A stretch of DNA of 64,000 nucleotides from RHLJ01 sp048058975 (GCA_048058975.1 JBLLNP010000010.1:1-64000), one strand, 5' to 3'. Positions 25,984 to 34,430 are shown, counted from the stretch's first letter. The notes: generated by a model from the sequence alone, not told the origin. Made by a program: numbers and translations.

Positions 25984-26674
25984 ACAGATATTGAGAAAGA
26001 AATACCGTAACCGCCGTTTCTGCTCTTAAACGGTTTACTCCTAAAGAAACCAATGCTCCTCCTTTCGAAAGTTGTAGTTCTTTTTCTCTGAACGAAAACC
26101 CTCCTTCCGGTCCGACCATAAGAACAGTTAATCCGTCACTCAATGAGGGAGGCTCCTGTTGGAGCTCAGTATCTACATGAGCCATTAAAAATTCGGCGTT
26201 TTCAAAATGGGAATATACTTCATCGGTAGAGTCCAGAATAATTAACTCAGGAAGCCAGAACCTTCCACTTTGTTTAAACGCACTTATAATTTGTGCTTCT
26301 ACCCTTTCCTTGTTAATTCGATTTCGCTCAGAATGATCGGCATTAAATAAAACGATCTTCCAGGCACCCAACTCCACTGCTTTCTCAATGGCAAATTCCA
26401 ATCGGTCTCTTTTTTTGATAACTCCCAGAGCCAATACTTTTTTTACGATAGGTTCCTGCGTGGAGGATTTTCCAATAATTATTGCAGAAACTGCTTTTTT
26501 TGAAATAGAGCTAATTTCGCATTCAAAATGATTTCCGACTCCATCCGCTATAAAAATAATATCTCCTACCTGATACCTAAGTACGCGGCCAATGTGCTGA
26601 GCTTCCTGATCCTTAATTTCCACTGAACTTCCGGCATTAAAATCAGTTTCAGGTACGTAGAAAATGTTGTCCAT
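25973..26674 (-). CDS. rsmE: 16S rRNA (uracil-1498-N3)-methyltransferase
   Basis: RsmE methylates U1498 in the decoding region of 16S rRNA. The 233 residues have the N-terminal PUA-like domain (HIGRVLRYQVGDIIFIADGVG) and the SPOUT knot with KKRDRLEFAIEKAVELGAWKI, ERNRINKERVEAQIISAFKQSGR, VGPEGGFSFREKEL and SLGVNRLRAETAVTVFLSQ. All family motifs are present. Its 3' end overlaps the sigma factor's by 11 bp, tail to tail. Confidence 0.95.
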   Translation of the reverse strand: MDNIFYVPETDFNAGSSVEIKDQEAQHIGRVLRYQVGDIIFIADGVGNHFECEISSISKKAVSAIIIGKSSTQEPIVKKVLALGVIKKRDRLEFAIEKAVELGAWKIVLFNADHSERNRINKERVEAQIISAFKQSGRFWLPELIILDSTDEVYSHFENAEFLMAHVDTELQQEPPSLSDGLTVLMVGPEGGFSFREKELQLSKGGALVSLGVNRLRAETAVTVFLSQYLFSS

Positions 26675-26739
26675 TTATCACTTTGATTAAAAAATAGAAG
26701 ATAGAAAATACAAGCTGTATCTATCTTAGAATTATAATT

Positions 26740-26826
26740 GGTCATTCCTGTGAAAGCAGGAATCTGGAGTGAAATAAATTCATCAGGCTTTTTAAAACTC
26801 TGGATTCCTCTTTCGAGTGAATGACC
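26740..26826. repeat. Imperfect inverted repeat with GTCATTCC...GAATGAC ends (dRS3/MITE-like)
   Basis: The left arm (26740-26770) begins GGTCATTC and contains ATTCCTGTGAAAGCAGGAAT, itself a small palindrome resembling the dRS3-type dispersed repeats known in Neisseria and many other genomes. The right arm (26797-26826) is roughly its reverse complement and ends GAATGACC. The arms differ by a few changes, so the copy looks decayed. It fills most of the gap between rsmE and the BFD-like gene. Confidence 0.7.
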
Positions 26827-26846
26827 GACTAAAATATTTTAAGCAT

Positions 26847-27077
26847 TCAGGATGAAAAACCTGAGCACCTCTTCAAATACTCGCCCGGCTCAAAAGCAGT
26901 TCTATCTGTTTCCAACATCATCTCAACGTAGGGTTCACACATCCTGCAATTCGTGCTGCAAACATCCGCTGACTGAAGTTCAGAGACAGAGGTAAAACCT
27001 TCTTTAAAAGCTATTTTCTTTACCTCTTCAAAACTAATAGCATCACAAATGCAATGCGTAACTAGTAGCTTACTCAT
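26847..27077 (-). CDS. BFD-like [2Fe-2S]-binding protein
   Basis: The 76-residue protein carries CxC near residue 9 (HCICDAISFEEVKKIA) and CxxC near residue 44 (VCSTNCRMCEPYVEMML). This is the four-Cys arrangement of the bacterioferritin-associated ferredoxin/NirB-type (2Fe-2S)-binding fold. It starts 4 nt inside the end of the dCTP-deaminase-like gene (ATGA overlap), so translation is coupled. Electron transfer or iron handling is likely, but a link to nucleotide metabolism is not established. Confidence 0.75.
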   Translation of the reverse strand: MSKLLVTHCICDAISFEEVKKIAFKEGFTSVSELQSADVCSTNCRMCEPYVEMMLETDRTAFEPGEYLKRCSGFSS

Positions 27078-28288
27078 ACCTGCCTAAAGTGCTTTCCGAG
27101 CTTGAGGCCTTGCCCCTGGTAATTACTGTCTATCTCTGTTCCATAAATAAATTCCGGTATTTCCGTGTTTGGCTCAAACTGCATGCTGAACAACGTCTGT
27201 CCGTCTTCAATCATAAAAGGAACATCATGGGATCGAACTTCCAATACGGCTCTTGCTCCTTTGTCTTCTATACTTCCTCCAAATCCACTGTCAAAAAAAC
27301 CGGCGTAATGTGTTCTAAGTTCACCTGATCCCGTGTCGTAGGCCATCATCTCACAAGCAAGGTTTGCCGGAACACGTATTCGTTCTTTGGATGCGAAAAT
27401 ATAGAAGGCCTCAGGCTCTAAAATAAACTGTTTACTTTCCTGGGCATAAATCGGCTCCCAATATTCATCCACTTCATAATGCCCAATATTATCCAAGTCT
27501 ATATAGTTGCTGTGTTTTTTTGCCTTATAGCCTATAATCTCCCCTTTCCTTCCCTTGAGCTGAACGCTCATAAACAAACCCTGATTCACCTTGATCTGCT
27601 CCATCGTAACAGGTTTAATATGTTCATCGAACAACAAAGGATCAGTGGAATGGATTCTAAGTAAGTCCTGATCCGGAACTACTTCAAAGCCATGACGAAT
27701 CCGTAGTTGATTAAGCCGCTGACCTGTTCTCACTTTTACTGAAAAAGATTTTGGAACAACTTCTAAATACAAATTACCCTTATAGCCGGGAGTAATTTCC
27801 TCAAAACGATGAGAGTAGTCGGTAATAACACGAGTAAACACATCCAGTCTTCCGGTAGAACTTTTTGGATTTGCTTTAGCAGAAAGATTCTCCAATGCAT
27901 GCAATTGAATATCCCCATCTTTTGGATGCCCGTTTTTATATCCCTGATTAATGGAATAATGCGAACTTGGAAGATTGAGTTTCTCAAGCAAAGGAATAAT
28001 GTACACACAGTTCTCTTCGAGCACAGCTCCATCCTTCAAAGAAAAAGAATACTGAGACAGTTTTTCAATTTTCTGCTCTACTGTTTCATTCTCCGGAAGA
28101 AAACTACACCGTACCCGGTAAGCCACTTCTCCCAATCGTAGATCCAACGAATTTGGCTGAAACTGGTTATCCAAAATGGGGTAATCGGGGTGGGAATCCA
28201 GAATTTCAAGATCCCTGAGAACTTTAAGTTTCTGTACCGGCAAAACGCCTTTGGTTCGTAGATGGACTTCTTTGGAGGTATTACTCAT
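27074..28288 (-). CDS. dcd: Two-module dCTP deaminase-like protein (2'-deoxycytidine 5'-triphosphate deaminase)
   Basis: The 404 residues fall into two dUTPase/dCTP-deaminase-like halves. The first has FQPNSLDLRLGEVAYRVR (about 42-60) and TGRLDVFTRVITDY; the second has EPEAFYIFASKERIRVPANLACEMMAYDTGSGELRTHYAGFFDSGFGG (about 295-340), the trimeric Dcd core with its substrate-binding Arg and the Gly-rich turn. Fused two-domain Dcd proteins of about 360-400 residues are known as dCTP deaminases that give dUTP. Which half keeps the catalytic Glu I cannot settle. It overlaps the BFD-like gene by 4 nt. Confidence 0.8.
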   Translation of the reverse strand: MSNTSKEVHLRTKGVLPVQKLKVLRDLEILDSHPDYPILDNQFQPNSLDLRLGEVAYRVRCSFLPENETVEQKIEKLSQYSFSLKDGAVLEENCVYIIPLLEKLNLPSSHYSINQGYKNGHPKDGDIQLHALENLSAKANPKSSTGRLDVFTRVITDYSHRFEEITPGYKGNLYLEVVPKSFSVKVRTGQRLNQLRIRHGFEVVPDQDLLRIHSTDPLLFDEHIKPVTMEQIKVNQGLFMSVQLKGRKGEIIGYKAKKHSNYIDLDNIGHYEVDEYWEPIYAQESKQFILEPEAFYIFASKERIRVPANLACEMMAYDTGSGELRTHYAGFFDSGFGGSIEDKGARAVLEVRSHDVPFMIEDGQTLFSMQFEPNTEIPEFIYGTEIDSNYQGQGLKLGKHFRQV

Positions 28289-28568
28289 TAAAACGCTGCT
28301 TCAATTTTGAAAGAAGATACTTTGAGGAAATTTCAAATACCAGAATACAAAATCTATTAAAAAGGAATAGCATATTTCATCTTTTAAGAAAGCTCCTATT
28401 CAGATTCAAAATGAATATAAATTCACTTTGTAGGCAGTATCATTTAAAAATAATTTTCATTGTTAAAATGTTTTCGTGCTTTATATTCTATTACACTTTT
28501 GCTTACCTATACTAGAAATTAAGAATTTCATAGTTGTATCAATACCAATTATAAAATCTAAATAAACT

Positions 28569-29816
28569 GTGAAAATCCAACCCAGAGTTTCCGGGCTTAA
28601 GCCTTCAGATACACTAGTTATAAATCAAATATCCCAGCAACTGGAAAAGCAGGGACGTAGAATTTATAAATTCGGTTTTGGACAATCTCCCTTCCCCATA
28701 CCATCAATAGTAAAGGAAGCTTTAATTCAAAATGCTCATCAAAAAGATTATCTCCCTGTACAGGGGCTTCAACCATTGCGGGAAAAAATTGCAGTACATA
28801 TTAATGAGTTGTTAAAGCATGAATTGTATACTTCGGATAATATTTTCATTGGCCCAGGAAGTAAAGAACTGATATATCTTACACAATTAGCTATTGATGC
28901 CCCACTATTACTTCCCAATCCATCATGGGTTTCTTATGCGCCTCAAGCGAAAATAGTTGAAAAGAAAATATACTGGGTTCCTACCGAAATCAACCAATGG
29001 AAATTGGAAGCAGACAGGCTACGCTTTTTTTTAGATCAAAATGGTATTCAGGAGGGAATATTACTTCTAAATTATCCGAATAATCCAACGGGGCAGTCTT
29101 TTACTTCTGATGAATTACAAGCTCTGGCAAAAACGTGCAGAAAACATAAAATCATAGTTATTTCTGACGAGATATATGGATCTCTTAACTTTGATGGACA
29201 ATATAAGTCAATAGCTACCTACTATCCCGAAGGCACAATAATTACAACCGGTTTGAGTAAATGGGCTGGTGCTGGTGGGTGGAGATTAGGAGCAATGGTT
29301 ATACCTGATGAATTAAAAATACTTTCTCAAGCCTTACAGGCCTTAGCATCAGAAACGTTTAGCGCAGTAAGCGCTCCCGTTCAGTTTGCTGCCATAACTG
29401 CATACGAAGAACATGATTCCCTAAAAGAATACTTACACTCAAGCAAAGAGATCTTAAGGACAATAGGTGATTTTTGTTATCAACAATTAAAACTTGGTGG
29501 TGTGGATGTTACGCCTGCAAAAGGTGGTTTTTATCTTTTCCCGAATTTTAGCGAACTAGTCAGGCAGCCTGATGCAATTGATTTTTGCCAACAGGTTCTA
29601 AAAGAAACCGGAGTAGCCTTATTGCCGGGAACTTCATTTGGTCGTCCTTTAGAGGAGTTAACTGCTCGTCTTTGCTTTGTAGATTTTGATGGTGCCAAAG
29701 CTCTAGAGCACGTAAAAAATCATGGAGAGATTAAACAAGAACATCTGGCTTCACTTTTCCCAAGAATGATTCAGGGCATGGAAGAATTGATGGATTGGAT
29801 CAAAAATCAAAATTAA
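28569..29816 (+). CDS. Class I/II PLP-dependent aminotransferase
   Basis: The 415 residues begin at a GTG. The fold type I motifs are all there: GFGQSPFPIP near the N-terminus, GPGSKELIYLTQLAI, LLNYPNNPTGQSFTSDEL (about 170), VISDEIYGSLNFDG, and the Schiff-base lysine in TTGLSKWAGAGGWRLGAMV at about 235. The pattern suits aromatic/aspartate-type aminotransferases that use 2-oxoglutarate. It is followed 20 nt later by a gamma-glutamyltransferase, so both may serve amino acid recovery from gamma-glutamyl peptides; that is inference. Confidence 0.85.
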   Translation: MKIQPRVSGLKPSDTLVINQISQQLEKQGRRIYKFGFGQSPFPIPSIVKEALIQNAHQKDYLPVQGLQPLREKIAVHINELLKHELYTSDNIFIGPGSKELIYLTQLAIDAPLLLPNPSWVSYAPQAKIVEKKIYWVPTEINQWKLEADRLRFFLDQNGIQEGILLLNYPNNPTGQSFTSDELQALAKTCRKHKIIVISDEIYGSLNFDGQYKSIATYYPEGTIITTGLSKWAGAGGWRLGAMVIPDELKILSQALQALASETFSAVSAPVQFAAITAYEEHDSLKEYLHSSKEILRTIGDFCYQQLKLGGVDVTPAKGGFYLFPNFSELVRQPDAIDFCQQVLKETGVALLPGTSFGRPLEELTARLCFVDFDGAKALEHVKNHGEIKQEHLASLFPRMIQGMEELMDWIKNQN

Positions 29817-29836
29817 GTCATGCAAAGGGTATTATT

Positions 29837-31339
29837 ATGAAAATAATATGTTCAGTAGCATTATTTTTGGCTCTCATCTCATGCTCAAAAACTGAGACTA
29901 CACTTAATTATGGAGCTGTTTCTTCAGCTTCACCCGAAGCAACTGAAGCTGGAATACGTATTCTTAAAGCTGGGGGGAATGCAGTTGACGCTTCTATCGC
30001 GGTTTCATTTGCTTTAGGGGTTTCAGAACCCGCGATGTCTGGGATTGGTGGAGGAACGCAGGTTCAGATTTATCTGCCCGGCCAGCTCGAACCTTTTGCG
30101 ATCAATGGTTCTACCCTTTCACCTGCTTTAACTCCTGTGGTTTTCAAAAAGGACAGCTTAAATGGACATTTAAGATCTACTGTACCTTCTACTGTGAAAG
30201 TAATGCAATATTTATTTGATAATTACGGAAGTAAAAAAATAGCGTGGAAGAATCTCTTACAACCTGCAATAGAGATAGCAGAAAAAGGATTAGAAACCGG
30301 ACCTTTTCGGGGAAAAGTGTTCCAGAGATACCAAGAAAAACTGGAGAAAGGATTGCCTTTCACCTCCGAATATCTTTTATCTACCAACTCGAATGGAAAG
30401 CAGCTCAAAATGGCTAATACTTTGAAATTAATTGCTCAAAACGGAGCTGATATATTTTATAAAGGAGAGATTGCAAGGTCAATTGCCGAGGATATGAGAA
30501 ATAACGGAGGGTGGATTTCCGAGTTGGATTTAGAGATGTTGCCACAGCCGGAAAATTTAGGGAGTGTTCATTTTATGCATAATGGCTACGATATCTACAC
30601 ACAACCTGAACCTGCCGGGGGTTGGATAATTAAGGAGATTTTAGAAAAATTAACCGAACTACGTTCCGGGGATAAAGAAGTAGATGAAATTCAGCTGTTA
30701 ATAGAAGCTATACACTTCGGTCACAGCCAACGGGAATTAATGGCAAAGGAGATCGCAAAAGAAAATACAGGCGAAACTACTCATTTTTCAGTTATGGATA
30801 AGGAAGGTATCGCCGTAAGCATTACTTCCAGCATAAATGCTTACTATGGGGCAGGGGTTGTTAATCCAGACTATGGGTTCTTTTATAATAGCTATATGGA
30901 TGATTTCATCTTTGATGAGATTGAAAATACCTACGCATTAGGACCTAATAAAATGGCTTATTCTTCTATGAGCCCAACTATTGTGTTGAAAGATGGCAAA
31001 GTAGTATTAATAATTGGTAGCCCCGGGAGTTCCAGAATTATTTCCACAATTGCTCAACTAATTGATACTTATACAAGAGGAGAAATTAAACCTGAGCAAT
31101 TATTGGAGTTACCCAGGGTTCATGCAATTAATCAAAAGGTATATCTTGAAAATGGAGATGATAGAGACCTGTCCGAAATTTCACTAAACACAGATTGGGA
31201 AATTGTACAACCATCTACTTACTTGATTCAAAATGGGTTAAATGCTTATTTCGGAGGAGTACATGCTATTGTTTGGACAGGTAAAGAATATAAAGCCTTA
31301 GCTGATCCCAGGAGAGATGGTCTGGCAATTACGGATTAG
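29837..31339 (+). CDS. ggt: Gamma-glutamyltransferase-family lipoprotein
   Basis: From the ATG at 29837 the protein has 500 residues with a lipobox (ALISC at about 11-15), so it is anchored in an envelope membrane. Ntn-hydrolase features: GAVSSASPEATEAGIRILKAGGNAVDASIAVSFALGV, the self-processing/nucleophile Thr in GETTHFSVMDKEG, then NSYMDDF and the oxyanion-site region SPTIVLKDGKVVLIIGSPGSSRI. The stretch between the large subunit's helix and the Thr is unusually short: about 50 residues that include the LGDPDF block of common GGTs are missing. It cleaves gamma-glutamyl bonds of glutathione-like peptides in relatives. It is co-oriented with the preceding aminotransferase. Confidence 0.82.
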   Translation: MKIICSVALFLALISCSKTETTLNYGAVSSASPEATEAGIRILKAGGNAVDASIAVSFALGVSEPAMSGIGGGTQVQIYLPGQLEPFAINGSTLSPALTPVVFKKDSLNGHLRSTVPSTVKVMQYLFDNYGSKKIAWKNLLQPAIEIAEKGLETGPFRGKVFQRYQEKLEKGLPFTSEYLLSTNSNGKQLKMANTLKLIAQNGADIFYKGEIARSIAEDMRNNGGWISELDLEMLPQPENLGSVHFMHNGYDIYTQPEPAGGWIIKEILEKLTELRSGDKEVDEIQLLIEAIHFGHSQRELMAKEIAKENTGETTHFSVMDKEGIAVSITSSINAYYGAGVVNPDYGFFYNSYMDDFIFDEIENTYALGPNKMAYSSMSPTIVLKDGKVVLIIGSPGSSRIISTIAQLIDTYTRGEIKPEQLLELPRVHAINQKVYLENGDDRDLSEISLNTDWEIVQPSTYLIQNGLNAYFGGVHAIVWTGKEYKALADPRRDGLAITD

Positions 31340-31343
31340 TTGG

Positions 31344-31490
31344 GTTAAAACCCGCTATTTTTCATAAACAAAACATGGAGAAAAATTTGTTTCATCCTTA
31401 TTCTCCAACGTGCCGGGCTAAGTTCAAAAGTTGAGAAGCAACTCATCCCAACCCTCACTAAATTCAATAGCTAAAACCGACTGAACTTAA
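31344..31490. repeat. ~145-bp intergenic repeat, copy 1
   Basis: This segment recurs at 32155-32298 with roughly 85% identity and again, degraded, after 33053. It starts AAACCCGCTATTTTTCATAAAC, shortly after the ggt stop, has a 6-bp stem (GGAGAA 31377-31382 / TTCTCC 31401-31406), and then an inverted pair GCTAAGTTCA (31417-31426) / TGAACTTA (31482-31489). Nothing recognisable lies between 31490 and 31680 except a stop-free frame leading into the next gene without a good start codon. Confidence 0.8.
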
Positions 31491-31682
31491 GTAGGCACTC
31501 TAGCAGTAATTAAAGTTAAATGAATGAGAACTAATTGAAGCTATTCTTGAACATAAATTAGACCTGATTTACAATCGAAAATTAAAAGTCTATAGAGAAA
31601 ACTCAGATTTTGAATATTGTTTCAATAAAATCAATCCGATTTCAGTAGACGGTAGCGTCCAAAATTTCAAATTTCAACTCTT

Positions 31683-31690
31683 TATTTTTG
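31683..31690 (+). promoter_or_regulatory. Candidate -7 element for the small membrane protein gene
   Basis: TATTTTTG matches TAnnTTTG and lies 17 nt before the ATG at 31708, implying a very short leader. A -33 box was not clear. Confidence 0.35.
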
Positions 31691-31707
31691 CAGAAACACA
31701 AAGCATT

Positions 31708-32058
31708 ATGGAAGTAAGTAAAAAGCACACAACCTTAAAAGTACTTTTAATAATCCAGACTGTTGGATTATTAATCTATACTATAATTGCAATTCAGAAT
31801 GATGGAGCTAATTTCTTAGCAAGAGCTCTGGAATTTGCTACTTCAATGACTTGGATGGGGCAATTTACGTTGGATTTTCAATCCTATTTAATTCTATCGG
31901 CATTATGGGTAGTCTGGAGAAACAAATTTTCAATTAATTCAATTGTAGTTGCGATGGTAGCAATGATTCTTGGGATTATTGTATTCGCACCATACTTACT
32001 CTATTTATTGTCTAAAGAAAAGGGAGATTTGAAAAGAGTCTTAGTTGGAAACAGATAA
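31708..32058 (+). CDS. Small membrane protein of unknown function (cassette-like position)
   Basis: The 116 residues hold about three membrane segments (LLIIQTVGLLIYTIIAI, FQSYLILSALWVVW, and IVVAMVAMILGIIVFAPYLLYLL) with a short basic N-terminus and a basic C-terminal tail. I do not recognise the family, though it resembles small DUF-type membrane proteins that sit in mobile cassettes of marine bacteria. It is flanked by copies 1 and 2 of the 145-bp repeat and has its own candidate promoter, which makes it look like an independently moved unit. Confidence 0.65.
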   Translation: MEVSKKHTTLKVLLIIQTVGLLIYTIIAIQNDGANFLARALEFATSMTWMGQFTLDFQSYLILSALWVVWRNKFSINSIVVAMVAMILGIIVFAPYLLYLLSKEKGDLKRVLVGNR

Positions 32059-32154
32059 AAAAGCATCTGCAACATTAAAAAAGTTAGTAGCTTATCTAAT
32101 TAACTGAACCCATTTTGTTTGTGATTAGGTATCTTGAATCCGAAAGGTATGCGT

Positions 32155-32298
32155 GTAAAAACCCACTACTTTTCATAAACAAGATCATGGAGAAGAATCT
32201 GTTTCGCTCTTCTTTAACGTGCGTGCTAAGTTCAAAAATTACGAAGCAACTCTTCCCAACCCTCACTAAATTCAATAGCTAAAACCGACTGAACTTAG
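32155..32298. repeat. ~145-bp intergenic repeat, copy 2
   Basis: This is the second copy of the element at 31344-31490. It keeps a 6-bp stem at the same place with different bases (AGAAGA 32191-32196 / TCTTCT 32208-32213), and the outer dyad is perfect here: GCTAAGTTCA (32225-32234) and TGAACTTAGC (32290-32299). The second half (CCCAACCCTCACTAAATTC and on) is nearly invariant between copies. Confidence 0.8.
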
Positions 32299-32337
32299 CC
32301 TGAAACGTCATGTAATCGAAAGAAAAATATTCAATAA

Positions 32338-33075
32338 ATGAAGATTGCAATTATTGGTGAATTTGATAAATCATTTAGACCCCATGTCGCAACTAACGAA
32401 GCAATTGAGCACTCTAAAAAGTCCCTGAATGTAGAGTTTCAAGCTGAATGGGTTTCGACTGAACATGTAGAAACTAACTTTGAAGAAGTATTGAGTAAAT
32501 ACCAAGGGTTTTGGATTGCTCCGGGAAGTCCATATAAAAGTATGAAAGGAGCCATTGACTTGATAAAACACACTAGAACCAATAAAATACCAACCATTGG
32601 TACTTGCGGTGGATTTCAGCATATGGTTATAGAATTTGCCAGAAATGTATTAAACATTAAAGAAGCCGAACATGCAGAGTATGACCCCTATGCATCAAAA
32701 TTGGTTGTTAATCCTTTAAGCTGTGATTTAAAGGGCGAACCTTTACAAATTGAAATAATTGATACTAGCTCAAAAGTATATTCTATTTATGAATCGAACA
32801 AAATTAGGGAGAAGTACTATTGTAATTTTGGACTGAATCCTGAATACCAAACCGATTTTGATAATAATGGATTCAAAATAGTTGGAAGCGATGAACATAA
32901 AGAGGCCAGAATTGTAGAACTGGATAACCATCCATTTTTCATAGCAACTTTATTCGTTCCTCAAGATAATTCAACTTTTGAGAACCCACATAAACTTGTT
33001 ACTGCATTTATTCAAATCACATTGAAAAGAACCAAGAAAGAACATACATACAAACCCGCTACTATTCTTAAATAA
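32338..33075 (+). CDS. Class I glutamine amidotransferase-like protein (CTP synthase C-terminal-related)
   Basis: The 245-residue protein resembles the stand-alone GATase described as 'CTP synthase C-terminal region-related (seleno)protein'. It starts KIAIIGEFDKSFRPHVATNEAI, has FWIAPGSPYKSMKGAI and the nucleophile elbow GTCGGFQHMVIEFA near residue 95, with Cys (not Sec) at the active site. A His/Glu pair expected near the end is only loosely visible (NHPFF). Its last residues (KPATILK) are encoded by the start of a degraded third repeat copy. The function of the family is unknown. Confidence 0.72.
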   Translation: MKIAIIGEFDKSFRPHVATNEAIEHSKKSLNVEFQAEWVSTEHVETNFEEVLSKYQGFWIAPGSPYKSMKGAIDLIKHTRTNKIPTIGTCGGFQHMVIEFARNVLNIKEAEHAEYDPYASKLVVNPLSCDLKGEPLQIEIIDTSSKVYSIYESNKIREKYYCNFGLNPEYQTDFDNNGFKIVGSDEHKEARIVELDNHPFFIATLFVPQDNSTFENPHKLVTAFIQITLKRTKKEHTYKPATILK

Positions 33076-33150
33076 ACAAATTCATGACTGCCGAACTAGC
33101 TCACACGAATCTTAATAGAATTTAGAAGCTGCAAACCAACTGACCCACTA
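33053..33150. repeat. Degraded third copy of the ~145-bp repeat
   Basis: The segment starts AAACCCGCTACTATTC inside the last codons of the GATase gene and continues AAATAAACAAATTCATG, matching the first ~35 nt of copies 1 and 2; beyond that only scattered words (TGCCG, GAAGC, GACCCACTAA) are shared. It completes the pattern repeat-gene-repeat-gene-repeat. Confidence 0.5.
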
Positions 33151-33153
33151 ACC

Positions 33154-34005
33154 ATGAAGTGGAACCTATCCGTAATTTCAATTATCCTTCTGTTAATGAC
33201 TACAAGCTTTAAAGAAGAAACTAAAAAGTCTGATAACCCCTCTAACATCTGGGAAATAGATTTCTTTGATGATTTTGAAACCTTTAATGAAGAAAACTGG
33301 CAAGACCAGATGATCTGGGTTAATAATGAAGATCATTGTTATGTGCCGGATGGACAGTTTAATACACGAGAAGTTAGCAACGGCACCTTAAAACTAAGAG
33401 TGGTAGATCTGGGAGAAAAACGACCCTGTGACAATCTTGATGTAAAAACCGGGGCTAAGCATCCTGATACTCAATACGTTGGGGGCCGAATCATATCCAA
33501 AAACCGTAAAGAGTTTATAAAAGGGAAATGGACTGCTCGATTAAGGGTTAAAAATAGCGGTCAACCTGGCATGTTCCCGGCGTGGTGGCTTTTGGGGGCA
33601 TTAAATAATGAACCTCCGGTTGAAGATGAAGATGAAACGGTATGCTGGCCACTTACAGGCTCAGGGGAAATAGATATTTTTGAACACCACAGTGACGGCG
33701 GTCCTGATCACTATGCCGCCCGGGCTATTGTGAGTGAAGGTGAATGCCAAATTGGTGACTGGCAGGGTAAAATGCTGGTACAAGAGGCTACGTTAGGTGA
33801 ATTCCATGATTACTCAGTGGAATGGGAAGGCGACGATCTTATATTCCGCCTGGATGAAGTTGAAGTATATCGTGCAGAAGGTGAAGGTAAAAATTTCCCT
33901 GAGCCATTGTTCGCTATTCTAAACTTCGCGAAAATCAACGATTCCCCTATGACTCATACCTGGGAAATGGAAGTGGATTGGGTAAAGCACGAATTTAGAA
34001 AGTGA
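33154..34005 (+). CDS. Secreted GH16 family beta-glucanase-like protein
   Basis: The 283-residue protein has a signal peptide (about 1-19, ISIILLLMTTSF) and a GH16 jelly-roll: FFDDFETFNEENWQ, GGRIISKNRKEFIKGKWTARLRV, MFPAWWLLG, and the catalytic motif GSGEIDIFEHH (about residues 168-178; the two Glu residues act as nucleophile and acid/base, Asp between). GH16 enzymes cut laminarin, agar, carrageenan or related beta-glucans; the ExDxxE spacing of this copy (EIDIFE) is the form lacking the beta-bulge residue. A marine polysaccharide is a reasonable guess, but the substrate is undetermined. Confidence 0.88.
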   Translation: MKWNLSVISIILLLMTTSFKEETKKSDNPSNIWEIDFFDDFETFNEENWQDQMIWVNNEDHCYVPDGQFNTREVSNGTLKLRVVDLGEKRPCDNLDVKTGAKHPDTQYVGGRIISKNRKEFIKGKWTARLRVKNSGQPGMFPAWWLLGALNNEPPVEDEDETVCWPLTGSGEIDIFEHHSDGGPDHYAARAIVSEGECQIGDWQGKMLVQEATLGEFHDYSVEWEGDDLIFRLDEVEVYRAEGEGKNFPEPLFAILNFAKINDSPMTHTWEMEVDWVKHEFRK

Positions 34006-34031
34006 GGATGTTTGAAATATCATACTAAGAT

Positions 34032-34430
34032 TCAAATCCACTTAATTTTCTTCTCTTTATTCGCCTCTTTCAAAATCAAAAAGAAGGGAATCCACCACAT
34101 AAAGTCGTTGGTAATTAACGTATAGAAAAATTCGAACGGAACTTTACCCTGGGCGTAATTCACAAAAAAGCCTAAAGGCCCAAATATTTTTCCTAGAAAG
34201 CCCACCGCTACAATCGGCCAATGAGTGAGCGGGTCTTGAGCTGCCCACCAATAACCAAGACCATACACCCCGATAACCATGCCCATCCCCTGCCATATTA
34301 AGGTATGGAGTGGAGCTTCCATCCCTACCAATTCAAAAAAGTGGTTTGGAAATAAGACTACCCAGGCACCCCAAAGAATATTATAAAAAGCAGCTAAACG
34401 GAGCGCCAAAGACATTTGTTTAATAGACAT
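34032..34430 (-). CDS. Four-helix membrane protein of unknown function
   Basis: The 132 residues contain about four membrane helices (ALRLAAFYNILWGAWVVLF; LIWQGMGMVIGVYGLGYWWA; HWPIVAVGFLGKIFGPLGFF; MWWIPFFLIL) and a Lys-rich tail. I do not recognise a named family; similar small proteins are sometimes mislabelled as alkyl hydroperoxide reductase. It converges on the GH16 gene and is divergent from the SDR gene, so it is a single-gene unit. Confidence 0.65.
   Translation of the reverse strand: MSIKQMSLALRLAAFYNILWGAWVVLFPNHFFELVGMEAPLHTLIWQGMGMVIGVYGLGYWWAAQDPLTHWPIVAVGFLGKIFGPLGFFVNYAQGKVPFEFFYTLITNDFMWWIPFFLILKEANKEKKIKWI

Noticed and set aside
31520..31707. Stop-free frame upstream of the 116-residue membrane protein, which might mean a longer gene
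   Set aside because: It has no ATG, GTG or TTG in frame, and a TAnnTTTG element lies inside it right before the ATG at 31708.
31344..32298. Integron attC sites
   Set aside because: The repeats show dyads but not the RYYYAAC...GTTRRRY ends, and no integrase is in the window; called structured repeats instead.
32338..33075. Selenocysteine in the GATase-like protein
   Set aside because: Some relatives are selenoproteins, but here the nucleophile codon is TGC (Cys), and no in-frame TGA is bypassed.
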